A DNA stretch of 64,000 bases from Diplolepis rosae (lineage: Eukaryota; Arthropoda; Insecta; Hymenoptera; Diplolepididae), in assembly GCA_030998225.1 (NCBI GenBank), contig JAPYXD010000678.1:620001-684000 (forward strand). Reading direction: 5' to 3'. The translations under genes were made by a program, and so were the position numbers. Shown here in pieces: positions 11,401 through 21,508 of this stretch; position 1 is the first letter of the stretch, and each line of letters starts with the position of its first letter. The notes below the pieces were generated by a model. The model did not search any database. It saw only the letters and a list, made by a program, of their open reading frames with translations, and was not told the DNA's origin.

Positions 11401-14295
11401 CATATATTTATTCAACAATAAAAAGTTTTTTGAATGTCAAAATAAATAAAAATGGCGGATTTATAAACAACCTCGCGCAGCAGCTCGCCGCGGACAACTC
11501 AAACTCCGTGAAAAATTCAGCCCGTAATTTTTACCTGAAACAAAAAATTAAAATACTTCCTTATTCGGAAGGCTTTTCTGCACAGTATAGTCTATTATGG
11601 TGATTGAAAGTTGAAATTTGAATATTTTAGTCATTTTTTAATAAAGTACTCGATTGTTCGCCCTTTTTTTAGCAGTAAGTGCATTAATAACATTGTAAAA
11701 AGAGATTTTTTAATACATTTTTTTAACTCAGTCTGTGCACAATTAAATTATCTAAAAAACAGTGTTTTACTTGTATACATGGCTTTTATATTTTTTTTTG
11801 TAATCGTGCACGGAATTTCAAAAAACATGGTTTTCATAAAATGGGCTTTAAAGTTTTTCGAAGGAAAAAAATCAAATTAAAGGAAATTAACAGGCATGAG
11901 ATGTTAATCAGCTATACCCGGTCCGTACAAGAATATGCTCAGATAATAATTCTAACGATTGAAGCAACAACAAAAAAATCGATTTTTTGAAGCTGCCTGA
12001 TGAGGAGACCCCCTTAAATACACAATATTCATTTTCATTGAAAATTTGACTGATTCGTTCGGATTGATGTCTCCGATTGAGTCGGATTGATTTCACAATG
12101 TTTTCAAACGTTTTCAAACATTACAAATGATTTTAAAAGATTTAAAATATTTCATAAATCTCAAACATTTAAAAATATTTTACAAAGATTTCAAAAAATT
12201 TCACAAAAATTTCATAAATTGCAAATATTTAAAAAATTTTAGAAGACTTCATGACAAATTGAAACATTTAAAAAGATTTCACTAATATTCAAGCATCTTA
12301 AATATTTAAAGAGATTTAGAAAGTTTCACAAAGATATCTAAGATTTAATACAAATTTTATATGACAAAAAAAATCTATAAAATTACCACAAATCGCGAAA
12401 CAGCATACATAACCTTAAAATTTACAAGACGCATAATCTCTAATTCTGCGGCCTCGTGATAACCCTATTTCTGCACAAACTAAACAGGGAAGTTTTTTAC
12501 TTACCGTATTTCTTATTTGCATATCACATTGCACAGAAGAAACATATATTTTAAGTGCCACCGGCGCGCAAACTCGTTTTTTCGCTACAGTTAACAGTAG
12601 CGCAATGTAGTATATTGCGCTACAGAGGAATGAAATGTAAAAATTGAACTGCACATGCGCCTATAGCTATACAGCGGAGCATAATCTTCTTTTTCTTCGT
12701 ACAGCGTTAGCACTCTGCTGACAAAGCCTTGTATATTTGAACTGCGCATGGGTCTATTAAAATCCGCCACTACTACACAAGATCGATAAAATCAAAATGG
12801 CCGGGACTGGTCGTGACATATCAAGTGTAATGACTAGCACCGCAAACAACTACAATACTAGATTAGATTCAAGTGTACGCATAAAAACTCGTATACGCAC
12901 CGAAGTCACATAAAATAGAATACGTGCCAATGTACACAATTCGGGAAATTACGAGACTCGCGACAATGCTCGCAGGACTGATCGCGCCTCGGCTTTGTCT
13001 CGGCTTCATCTCGGCTTTGCCTCAGCTACGTCTCGGTTACACCTCGACTACACCTTGGCTTCGATCTCCTGCGAACATTTTCGCTCGTCACGCATTAACC
13101 CCCATTGTGCGCCTAGGCACGTAATATACTATTATATGTTGTGAATAGTAATGAAAACAGGCGTCAGCCGGCGCGCCTTTTATTTATTGTCGTGCGCCAA
13201 TATCGCAGCGCCACGATTCACGAAACGTTTAACACTGGAATTACAAATAAATTTTGGCGAAATTACCGTCGTTCTGCTATTTTATACTTTCTTTGTAATG
13301 TGGATTACATTTAGTGAATTTAAAGAAATCTTGCAAAAGTGCACAATAATATCGGTTACAGTATGGTTGAAATTTACCAGACTAATCGTAGTTATCTTTA
13401 TGTCCAGTGATTAATCATAGTAATTTTACAGTGTTTTATTCAAATTAAATTAGTGTTAAATTAAAATTAATATAACTATTGTTAAATTCCACAGTTAAGG
13501 CTACAAGTTCACAAAAAACTTGTAAAATTAACCCATTAATCATAGTAAAACGATTACAAACCGACTTGTAATTTTCAACCACTTTTTTTACAGTGCATAG
13601 ATGGTTTTATAGGTATTTCAGACACACATACACACGCACACACACACACACACACAGAGGAAAAGCAAGCATGCTCGTGGAATCTATAAAACTGTTAAAT
13701 AAAAAAATAATAAAATCACGTTATTAATTTTTATCATATATTATTCATATTTTTCGCAGATGATATTCCAATTCAAGTTGCAAAAGAGGAGATGGGTGCT
13801 GAAAGCAAAAGTAATTTGAAATCAATCACTGAAGATCAGGAAGTGTCGGAGGCTAATAATCGACCCGGGTCTATTCGTCAATCCAAGGATACGAAAGTTG
13901 GTTCAAAAATCACAAATTTCTCAGGCCTGGGGAAGAAACCCAAGGAAAAGGAAGTGAAAGCACTCAAATGCAATTATGTGACAACAGGAAATGAAAAGGA
14001 TAAAAAATTCGTTGCACAGGGAGCATTTAAGGATAATACAAGAGGAAGTCGTTTAATATTAAATAATGAGTTAGGAGAAACAGAAGCAATAAGTATAAAT
14101 GGTACAAGAAAAAAAGCAGTTTCTGTAGAAAATAATTCTATCGTGATAGATTCAAATACAAACTTACTTGATAACGAAAGATTAGCTGCAAATTGTGAAC
14201 TCAATGAAAGTATTAATGTGGATCCTTCTGTTAGCTTAAAAACATATAATGATTCGGATTCTGGAACATCTCCTCTGCAAGTTAGCACAGTGTAA
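5345..14295 (+). CDS. hyccin: Hyccin/FAM126 family protein, 3' exons (PI4-kinase complex scaffold)
   Basis: Three exons (5345-5475, 10373-10489, 13760-14295) join in phase into about 260 codons ending at TAA 14293-14295. The first encodes YNDCWYVANQAAEDI and YETYPNVMLVTNAMRN, which aligns with the end of the conserved helical domain of human hyccin (YNGEWDLAQKALDDI, then YPEPLLVANAIK). The second (SKSMITNASFRTKKLP) matches the following hyccin segment (SRNAVTSMSIRGHRWK). The last exon is a low-complexity Ser/Asn/Lys-rich tail, as usual for the family. In animals hyccin binds TTC7 and, with EFR3, holds PI4KIIIalpha at the plasma membrane to make PI4P; that role is family knowledge, not visible here. 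The first exon starts with the third base of a codon, so an upstream exon must exist. None was found in 645-5340, so the 5' end lies off the left edge. Introns of 4.9 and 3.3 kb are packed with transposons. A likely polyadenylation signal AATAAA lies at 14741. Confidence 0.8.
6454..6641. mobile_element. Palindromic Tc1/mariner-type MITE in hyccin intron
   Basis: Two near-perfect arms of about 68 bp (from 6454 and up to 6641) are inverted around a loop of about 50 bp. Termini read CAGGGTGAGGCACATAAAG (one end has a small change) and are flanked by TA. The whole transcript could fold into one long hairpin. Confidence 0.75.
7036..7384 (-). pseudogene. Ty1/copia RNase H fragment of a retrotransposon
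   Basis: On the minus strand the text MTEAEFIAASEA, then LYIDNQRAIKLTRNPEFDRK, SKHIDVQC and ANILTKALSYEKF follows the order of the copia RNase H end (TEAE..A..EA, DN..A..L..NP, KHIDV, DILTK). At least two stops and a frameshift break it. A purine-rich tract (agagggag, 7024-7033) and TGTTGCACG then mark the probable start of the 3' LTR at 7023, running leftward with an AATAAA-like site near 6965. The LTR's far end is not clear. Confidence 0.7.
7385..7579. mobile_element. MITE with about 35-bp inverted termini
   Basis: CCAAATTGGTGGAAAAAGTCG at the left pairs with the reverse complement of the right end (CCAAACGGGCGGAAAAAGTCG), and similarity continues through a TTGCRTGC segment. It adjoins the copia fragment. 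The interior contains GCCGCGGGC and CGCCC clusters. Confidence 0.55.
7580..9145. other. Hyccin intron stretch without recognised features
   Basis: AT-rich sequence. An open frame at 8463-8819 has no recognisable domain and ends in a hydrophobic run of poor complexity; I do not call it a gene. Confidence 0.4.
9146..10136. mobile_element. 1-kb foldback element with about 390-bp arms
   Basis: The arm 9146-9533 is the near-exact reverse complement of 9743-10136, with a 209-bp loop. Each arm contains CTGAAGAG, a C/G-rich stretch, then GGCCGAAACGTTTGCC, read on the minus strand in the left arm and the plus strand in the right. In the right arm the C-rich part has become a run of 15 C (about 9995-10010). 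It lies in hyccin intron 5475-10373, only about 240 bp before an exon. Confidence 0.75.
10373..10489 (+). CDS. hyccin: Hyccin exon: QPSDNSTG to TKKLP
   Basis: Acceptor TTTTCAG at 10366-10372, donor GTAAGA at 10490. The phase is 2 in, 1 out, exactly fitting the neighbouring exons. It is Ser/Thr-rich and precedes the disordered tail. Confidence 0.8.
10664..10679. repeat. Poly-C run
   Basis: A run of about 14 C just downstream of hyccin exon 10373-10489. A similar run lies at about 9995 within the foldback. G-run/C-run tracts of this length are rare in this AT-rich window. Confidence 0.7.
11297..12013. mobile_element. 717-bp MITE with TTA duplication (PIF/Harbinger-like)
   Basis: GGGGGGTCTCCTCATCAG at the left and CTGATGAGGAGACCCCC at the right are inverted copies. 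TTA flanks both sides (11294-11296 and 12014-12016). A 3-bp TTA/TWA duplication with G-rich termini is typical of PIF/Harbinger. The interior is AT-rich and non-coding. Confidence 0.65.
12095..12345. repeat. Low-complexity tandem array of ATTTAAAAATATTTCAC-like words
   Basis: Words such as caaacatttaaaaa, acaaagatttca and ttcacaaa recur every 30-40 bp with many changes. It is a simple degenerate array with no coding content. Confidence 0.5.
12531..13130. repeat. Dispersed repeat, copy 1 (second copy 53770-54178)
   Basis: Shares with 53770-54178 the blocks GTGCC..CCGGCGCG, CGCTACAG/CGTTACAG palindromes, TTGAACTGCGCATGCG, TTCTTCGTACAGCGTTAGCA, ACACAAGATCGATAAAATC and TGTGCGCCTAGGCACGT. Copy 2 lacks about 150 bp in the middle. 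It includes an 11-bp tandem array at 12988-13064. No protein is recognised. Confidence 0.65.
12988..13064. repeat. 11-bp tandem array, about 7 units (CTCGGCTTYGY)
   Basis: Successive units ctcggctttgt, ctcggcttcat, ctcggctttgc, ctcagctacgt, ctcggttacac and ctcgactacac are each 11 bp. Fewer units remain in the second copy near 54055-54100. Confidence 0.7.
13617..13655. repeat. (CA)n microsatellite
   Basis: An imperfect CA dinucleotide run about 100 bp before hyccin's last exon. Confidence 0.85.
13760..14295 (+). CDS. hyccin: Hyccin last exon: disordered C-terminal tail
   Basis: Acceptor TTTTCGCAG ends at 13759. The exon encodes DDIPIQVAKEEMG onward, 177 codons, rich in Ser, Asn, Lys and Glu, ending LQVSTV and TAA. 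No folded domain is visible. A long open frame in such AT-rich DNA, with a perfect phase fit, argues that it is coding. Confidence 0.8.
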
Positions 14296-14740
14296 TTTAA
14301 ATAGTATATTGTGTAACAAATGAGGGAAGCATGCAATTACAGACAGGTGCTACAAACTTGAAACAAGTTAGAATTGCATTATTCCCTTACACGTTGCACA
14401 CGATATTTTTTGTAACAAATTTAAGAAATATACCACTTAGCATACATGTAGAGCATACAGAAAGAGGTTGGTCGAAAAATTATTCTCGAGTTGATAAGGT
14501 GATAATTGTCTAGAAATCGATTTCTCCAAATGTTACCACAAGATTGTTCTGTAATTTTGTATACTGAATTTAAGCAGTATAACGGATGTCTATGCAAAAA
14601 ATCAATCGCTGTTACAGCACAGTTTTTGAGAAATTAAATAATGAAATTAGCTGGGCTCTTATGGAAAGTATCCTTGTTTGACGCTATGTGTCGTATAACT
14701 TGAAAACGCAGCACAAGATATAAAAAAAATTGACATATAT

Positions 14741-14746
14741 AATAAA
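14741..14746 (+). terminator. Candidate hyccin polyadenylation signal AATAAA
   Basis: First AATAAA downstream of the hyccin stop, giving a 3' UTR of about 450 bases. It lies before the repeat cluster begins. Confidence 0.4.
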
Positions 14747-14950
14747 GTAATCATTAATAAACTACTTTTTTCATACTTTGTGAACTTTTACAGCACCATT
14801 TTTTTACAATTGTTACTTTTGCGCGAGCTTACACGTTTGAAATTTTCAATTGAAAGATATAGCAACGTTGCAGAGCATTAAATATGATGAAGTGGCTACA
14901 AGTGGCGGGAACCTGGATAATTCAATAATAAACGCGCGCGCGGTGTTGAC

Positions 14951-15240
14951 CATGGAGACTAGATATAAGGAGACCAATCTCTTATGGCCGTACTTCACAA
15001 AACACGAAATGAAGTTCTGCCAAGTACTTAGTTAGGAAACTTCCCGATGAGGGCACGTGTGTTCCCTGAGTGCAAAATGGCGGCATCCACGGTTTATAAG
15101 CATCGTATATTAGACGTCGCCATTTTGCACCCAGGGAACACACATGCCCTCATCGGGAAGTTTTGTAACTATGTACTTGGCAGAACTTCATTTCGAGAAT
15201 GGATATATGGAGATTGGTTTCCTTATATCTAGTCTCCATG
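14951..15240. mobile_element. 290-bp palindromic hAT-type MITE, copy 1
   Basis: Termini CATGGAGACTAGATATAAGG are inverted, and the arms are complementary almost throughout, including the GAAGTTCTGCCAAGTA and GATGAGGGCA blocks. The 8-bp sequence GTGTTGAC lies on both sides (14943-14950 and 15241-15248), a hAT-like target duplication. Other copies lie at 16565, 32842 and 41767. Confidence 0.85.
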
Positions 15241-15248
15241 GTGTTGAC

Positions 15249-16564
15249 AATCAAAAGTTGTAGAAACCTTATGAAGATCTCTACTTTCTGTTGCAGACGA
15301 CATTTCACTCGAGATTAACTTCAGAATGACAGTGTCCGCTCGAACTATCTTAATAGAGAGAACAGTTGTCAGAATAGGTGAATGTTGGTAGTGGTGAAAT
15401 ATGTTATTTTGAAATTGAACGGTAGATGACAGTTACAGTATATTCATTCAGTGACCCATCGAAAAATGAAGTACAGCAGGGAACTTCATTGAAAATATAA
15501 CTATGAATGTTAATAATTCGTAATAAAAATTAATATTAAAATTATTAAAGACATTTCGGAATTGAGTTAAAAACTGAATTAATTAAAGACTTGATAAAAA
15601 CAACTTATAATGTATTTTAAAGAATTTGTAGTGTCACCCTCCATAGATATTATTATAAAAGAAGCTGGTTTGCGATCAATGAGGGCAACCATGGTTTTTA
15701 CTATTATTATTTTTTATCCATTTGACTTTTATTACCATGCCTTAAACTGCCAACTTCTTTTATAATAACTTATAATGTAGTTTCAATGACCCCGTTTTTC
15801 AGGGTCATGCACCAGGTTGCTAAAACTATACTCCACAGGAACATTTTTTATATTTTTCTCGACACTAACATCGAAAATGGCGGCTTTCGTGGCCTGTTGG
15901 GCATTGAGAAAATGGTATTATGCAGCAAACTCTGCTGTAATATTGCGAAACTAAAAAAACACATGGGCAAAGTAACTTACGCGCCTGTGATTGGTTGATA
16001 GATCAAAGACCTCGAAACCTCGCAAACTAAAAAAAAAAAAGAAAATGAAAAGAAAAGCGTATAGAATACAACTTCACAACGTTCAAGGTTTTGACAGCTT
16101 ATAAAGCAGGTTAAAAATCAGTTGAATTTATCGGTCGTTACGGAGGACGAAAATATTAACGATTCGATCATACTCAAATTAAACGCAGAGGCGGTCATCA
16201 TAATAATATATTTGATAAATTTATAATAAATTTATATTTAATTATAGTTAATGAATAAATATATACAACATTATATACCATAATAATAAATATTACCGAG
16301 TTATATTTTAGTATTATTTAATAAATTTCATTTCATTAGTTTAATTATCTATACTATCAATACTAATACCGGTAAAAAAGCATGGATTTCATATTGTTTC
16401 TTTAATATTTACACGTTTCCCTTTTTACTATATTTGAATTTACCGCAACATTCTTTGTAATCAACGTTAGTAAATATAGCGGCTCAGGTCTTCAAGTGGG
16501 CACATGACTTTGCGGACTTTCCCATTAGCATTGTGCATCCAGTGTATTATAGAGATCAGTGAGT
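15249..16564. other. Intergenic, no gene recognised
   Basis: AT-rich. Two short inverted words (aaaagaagctgg near 15658 and ccaacttcttttat near 15748) suggest a small decayed hairpin element. A frame at 15786-15998 shows no domain. Confidence 0.4.
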
Positions 16565-16864
16565 ATGGCCATAAGAGATTGGTCTCCTTATTATATCTAG
16601 TCTCCATATATCCATTCCCGAAATGAAGTTCTGCCAAGTACATAGTTACAAAACTTCCCGATAAGGGCATGTGTGTTCCCTGGGTGAAAAATGGCGACGT
16701 CTAATACACGATGCTTATAAACCGTGGATGCCGCCATTTTGCACTCATGAGAACACACGTGCCCTCATCGGGAAGTTTCCTAAATAAGTACTTGGCAGAA
16801 CTTCATTTCGTGTTTTGTGAAGTGCGGCCATAAGAGATTGGTCTCCTTATATCTAGTCTCCATG
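16565..16864. mobile_element. Palindromic hAT-type MITE, copy 2, with a scrambled left end
   Basis: Same family as 14951-15240, in the opposite sense. The right end is standard (TTATATCTAGTCTCCATG at 16864). The left end, instead of the inverted terminus, carries ATGGCCATAAGAGATTGGTC and TCTAGTCTCCAT in direct orientation before joining the usual interior at about 16605. Confidence 0.8.
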
Positions 16865-17099
16865 AAAAAACTTTTGGAGAAATCGATTTCTAGGCAATTA
16901 TCACCACCCTACCTCTTGGGGTTATTGCGCTATTCAAATCAATTCAATCAATTTAATAAGTCGAACCGATTTCCAATTGTTTTTTTATCTTTATTTTAAC
17001 CAAAAATAACTCAAGCTTTAGAAGTTTACCACTTTTACATTGAGGTGGGTGGGAAATGTAATGTTTTGCTTTAAGTGCCCATGGGCAATAGTGGTGAAA

Positions 17100-17960
17100 A
17101 TCATTTTCCTACATCGACTTGAAATTTGTCATTTTCGGCACGCTTGACATGCGCACAAGTGGCGCATCTTATGCATGTGTGATAAATAGTATATTGTGTA
17201 TCTAGGACCAACCTCCGTGGTACACACGATATTTTTTGCAAAATACGTCCTAAAGAAGTATTTCGAGTGTCTGTAGAATGGTATTGAGAGTGTCCAATTA
17301 CGACTCGGAGAAATAGTAACATGTTATAATAATAATATTGATAAATATGGCACGAAAGGTGGTGGAAAGGGCTGTAGGGGGGCGGAGCCCCGGTGGGGGT
17401 GCAGGGGTCAAAGCCCCTGCCGGGGGTTCGGGGGGCGGTGCCCCCCGAATTGTATGAAACGAATTTGATTGAATTTAATAATGTATGGAAAAGTATAAAC
17501 TTTGGTTAGATTAATTAAATATTTTTCTGGGACGTGAAATGTTTTTACTTCAAGTTTAAAAAAATTTAGGTACAATTTTTGGGGTATTCAGTATTTTAAG
17601 AAACAAATTTGATTGAATTTAATAACGTATGGAAAAGTATAAACTTTGGTTAGATTAATTAAGTATTAGCACTGAGCCCAGAATGTGCGAGATGGCTCCC
17701 TGGTGAGCAATGAAGGAGTTAGCTTAATCCCTGCTGTCGCCATGTTGCGGTCCGATCAAGTATTTGCTTGGGGGGAAATATAATCCATTTTTCGCAACTG
17801 TTCAGAGGGCGTAAGGAACAAAAGTAGGACATAAGGAACGAAAGTAGGACTTACGGAAGAAAACCGATACAATATGAACATGCTGGTCGTAAATGGACAA
17901 CTTTACAGCCGCTCTACAGGGGCTCGAAGTACTACTTTAGTGCCTGTTTTGCAAAAAAAT
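17100..17960 (-). repeat. About 1.4-kb repeat unit, inverted copy A (partial)
   Basis: On the minus strand this reads in the same order as 20092-21508: GGCACTAAAGTAGTAC, CTGTAGAGCGGCTGTAAAG, TCCTACTTTCGTTCCTTA, the CATGTTGCGG block, the AACTTTGGTTAGATTAATTAA block (twice), the GC-rich hairpins, then CTCGGAGAAATAG and CCACGGAGGTTGG. The identity of the unit is unknown. No frame of note. Confidence 0.75.
17378..17452. repeat. GC-rich hairpin cluster, copy 1
   Basis: Three adjacent hairpins: GGGGCGGAGCCCC, GCAGGGGTCAAAGCCCCTGC and GGGGGGCGGTGCCCCCC. Further copies lie at about 21178-21250 and 22085-22165. They stand out sharply in an AT-rich region. Confidence 0.8.
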
Positions 17961-18169
17961 ATTTTCGATTTCCTTTTATTTGTCGCAGATTTAAATTATA
18001 GTTACGGATATCCAGATGCTTCATGTAAATTCATATGTAGAATCCTATACAGAATCTTTTAACTTCACCCATTTTATTTTCTAACGGTCGTTTTATGTAT
18101 GGTGACGTATAGGATTCTGTGTAGGAACCCATATAGGAACTCTTATAAGGATACATGGTAATTTAAATT

Positions 18170-19210
18170 TGCACGAAGAAAAAAATCTGATCACAATAAC
18201 AAGCACAATGGTCATGCTTTTGTGGTAGTTTTCGTTCTTGCTATTTCGAAATTCGCCTTGCTATGGTTCCAAGAAACTCATCCTATTTCAGCATGAGTTC
18301 TCTTACAACCAAGATATTAGACCACGTCTACCTACGAACGTACTTCCTACCGTGTTCTCTCAGTTGTAAGAGAACTGTTGCCAAAATAGGATGAGTTTCC
18401 TGCAACCACAGCAAGGCTAAGGTCGAGCTATTTTCGCAAGGAACATTGCTCTGACAGTCTACACGGAGAAAATAATCTGACTATAATAGTAAGAGCACTA
18501 GTCATGCTTTTGTAGCAGGTTTCGTTCTTGCTATCTTGGTGAAAAAATCATACATTTTAAGCGGGGATCCCTTCATGCTAAAAAAGTAGCAAGTTTCATG
18601 CTTTTAAAGCAGTTGTGCCTTGCGAAAATAGTTCGAACTTTGCCTTACTATGATTGCAAGAAACCCATCCTATTTCAGTATGAGTTCTCTTACAACCGAG
18701 GTATTAGGCCGCGCCTACTTTCGAACGTAGCACCTCGTGGTAGCACCTCACGTGTTCCCTCGGTTGTAAGAAATTCATCCTATTTCAGTATGAGTTCTCT
18801 TACAACCGTAGTCAGGCGAGAACCTTGCTATTACAGCATATGACACTAGCAATAATGGCATGCGCTTGTTTCTTTTATAGTATAAGAAATTTCATGCTAA
18901 AAATGCACGAGTTGATGCCAATACTGGTAGAAGCTCATACCAATTTCGCATATTAAGTTCGGTGCTTTAATAGGATAGAGCTGAGCCTACTATAATAGTT
19001 AGATTTTTTTTTCCGTGTATGATACTAGAAATAACGGCATGCGCTTGATTCTTTTATGGTATAAGACAATCTATAAAAATGCTAAAAATGCATGAGTTGA
19101 TGTCAATATTGGTAGAAGTTCATATCAATTTCGCACATTAAGTTTGGTGCTCTAATAGGAAGAGCTCAGCTTACTACATTAGTTAGATTTTTTTCTCCGT
19201 GTAGCATATA
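18170..19210. repeat. Cluster of tandem and inverted repeats with ACACGGAGAAAA-type ends
   Basis: CATCCTATTTCAG..ATGAGTTCTCTTACAACC recurs at about 18280, 18668 and 18778, with inverted counterparts (GTTGTAAGAGAAC, AATAGGATGAGTTTC) at about 18365-18400. A block of about 180 bp starting GACACTAGCAATAATGGCATGCGC is tandemly duplicated (18841-19018 and 19019-19203). Units are bounded by TTTTTCTCCGTGTA or its complement, a common insect MITE terminus. Confidence 0.65.
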
Positions 19211-20091
19211 ACGAAATTTAGCTGAGCTATTCAACCTTACCCACTATTCTTCGGTGTATAGACGTGAAGACGTCATATGTGAATGCTCTCTAGGGTATAA
19301 ATCAGGTTCATGTAGCAATTGAATCAAATAGTATGCAATTTTAATACAATATAAGATATACAAAATGTACAGTGCAATTATTCCTGTAATTACATTGAAA
19401 AAGTTTTAGTTCATCGTAAAAGTTACAATAAAAAAACTACATAATAAATAATTATAAACTTATTTTCAATAAAAATGTATGGATTTTGTGCTGATTGATT
19501 ACACACAAAAAATAAAATAGTTTAAACAAAATCGTAAATAGTGCAATTCAAGTGGTAACACTTGCAAAAATAAAATTTATTAATTACTATTTTGCTTTTC
19601 GAAGCGCAAACTGTCCACTTGAAATGGGGCTTTTAGCTATTTTATTTTTTGCGTGCAATAGATTTTCGTTTTCCATATATCTGGCATGATATTTTCCTAG
19701 GCAGCTTTAAGATTGTTTTTTTAAAAAATTTCTCAAGATTTTTTCCATTTCCAAATCCTGAAAATTGAAATAAATAATGAAGCTTCAGAATGTGTCACAT
19801 TAAGAAAATTCGAATTTCTTAAGGCCGTGTGTCAGTGTCTGACGTCAGCAATTACATACGACCACTTTGTTAATGAAATGATCATTTTAAAAAATTTATC
19901 AGAGTAGACGACAATGGAGAAAAATGCAACGTATTACTGTCTTCTCCGAAGCATTTGTTAAAATTATTATTGCATTAATAAAACAGCCGTACGTAATTAG
20001 TGACGTCATACCCCACCACAGGGCCTTAATATACAATAACATTAAAATCAAAACAACTTTGAGACCTCGGATTTCATTAAATAATTTTCTG
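19211..20091. other. Spacer inside the inverted-repeat cluster
   Basis: AT-rich. An inverted word pair (aaaataaaatagtttaaac near 19507 and ttttattttttgcgtg near 19640) suggests a small MITE. No gene was seen. Confidence 0.35.
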
Positions 20092-21508
20092 CAAAACAGG
20101 CACTAAAGTAGTACATTGAGCCCCTGTAGAGCGGCTGTAAAGTTGTCCATTTACGACCAGCATGTACATATTGTATCTGTTTTCTTCCGTAAGTCCTACT
20201 TTCGTTCCTTATGTCCTACTTTTGTTCCTTACGCTCTCTGAACAGTTGCGAAAAATGGATTATATTTCCCCCAAAGCAAATACTTGATCGGACCGCAACA
20301 TGGCGACAGCAGGGATTAAGCTAACTCCTTCATTTCTCACCAGGGAGCCATCTCGCACATTCTGGGCTCAGTGCTAATACTTAATTAATCTAACCAAAGT
20401 TTATACTTTTCCATAAGTTATTAAATTCAATTAAAATTTTTTTTTTTTAGAATCAGTAATATTACCCTCCATGGTTAATTCGTAGAAAGATTTGTGTCGA
20501 TCAGTCAGGGTATAAAATTAAGAAACGAAAGACAGAATGTTGCGTTGTCAAGTGCGACGTTTCGTTGGCATGGGTACGCCAACCTCATCAGGCTTAGGCT
20601 TTATTGAAAAACACAAAAAACACTTGAAAAAAACACATCTTATGAAACCAATAACAAATAAATAATATGAAAACAGACATGAATTACCATAATAAATAAG
20701 TTAAAATAATTTATAAAAGTCACATAACGTTAATAATTAAAAGCTGAGTCCGTCATTATAATAGGTATTAAACGAGCAAACAGAGTTTGTAAACTAAGGG
20801 AATACATCGACGAGAGTTTATAGTATAAGTTAACAACGAAGAAACTAACACAAATAAGAACCAATGTGTAAGAAATTCAAACCTAAATTCAATCACGAAT
20901 CTAATAATTTTAATAATGGGAAGTAAATTCTATTTAAAGTAAATATGTCCTCCTTTTTGTTGATACTAAATTTGTTGCATTTTATATGAATCATCTCAGA
21001 TGTTCATCTCAATTAAATTTGTTTCTTAAAATACTGAATACCCCAAAAATTGTACCTAAATTTTTTTAAACTTGAAGAAAAAACATTTTACGTTCCAGAA
21101 AAATATTTAATTAATCTAACCAAAGTTTATACTTTTCCATACATTATTAAATTCAATCAAATTTGTTTCATACAATTCAGGGGGCACAGCCCCCCGAACC
21201 CCCCGGCAGGGGCTTTAACCCCTGCACACCCACCGGGGCTCCGCCCCTCCCCCCTACAGCCCTTTCCACCACCTTTCGTGCCATATTTATCAATATTATT
21301 ATTATAACATGGTACTATTTCTCCGAGTCGTAATTGGACACTCTCAATACCATTCTACAGACACTCGAAATACTTCTTTAGGACGTATTTTTGCAAAAAA
21401 TATCGTGTGTACCACGGAGGTTGGTCATTTTGGGACTCGACCGATGTATTCAGTCCTCGCCCCAAAAGACCTACTTTACCTCCTAGATATACAATATACT
21501 ATTTTGCA
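20092..21508 (+). repeat. About 1.4-kb repeat unit, copy B1, split by a retroinsertion
   Basis: Starts TGCAAAACAGGCACTAAAGTAG and runs to the next occurrence of that phrase at about 21508. The interior matches copy A in reverse complement. A poly-T-bounded insertion occupies 20436-21008; without it the AATTCAATYAAATTTGTTTC join seen in copy A is restored. Confidence 0.75.
20436..21008 (-). mobile_element. Poly(A)-tailed retroinsertion with a hammerhead-like core
   Basis: The 9-bp duplication TCAATTAAA (20427-20435 and 21009-21017) flanks the insert. Read on the minus strand it ends in a run of A, so it is an RT-mediated, probably 5'-truncated, insertion. Near its 3' end (20591 down to 20560) lies CTGATGA, one G, a perfect 6-bp stem GTTGGC/GCCAAC with an 8-base loop, then GAAACGTC. 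That resembles the conserved core of a hammerhead ribozyme, known from Penelope-like elements. However, the extra G before stem II and the lack of a clear stem III are atypical. Confidence 0.6.

Larger units (their letters stand above)
10886..13595. mobile_element. 2.7-kb TIR element (CACTGTAAAAAAA termini), composite
   Basis: CACTGTAAAAAAAATGATTG at 10886 and the reverse complement of the sequence ending at 13595 (CACTGTAAAAAAAGTGGTTG) share about 28 bp, including GAAAATTAC. No target duplication was found and no transposase seen. A TTA-flanked MITE and a second dispersed repeat are nested inside. The superfamily is unassigned. Confidence 0.5.

Noticed and set aside
12415..12654. 79-codon minus-strand frame
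   Set aside because: Part of a dispersed repeat whose other copy does not keep the frame open.
13151..13414. 87-codon open frame
   Set aside because: Lies across a dispersed repeat and element end; no recognisable protein and wrong for hyccin phase.
14331..14513. 60-codon frame after the hyccin stop
   Set aside because: In the probable 3' UTR; no similarity to any family.
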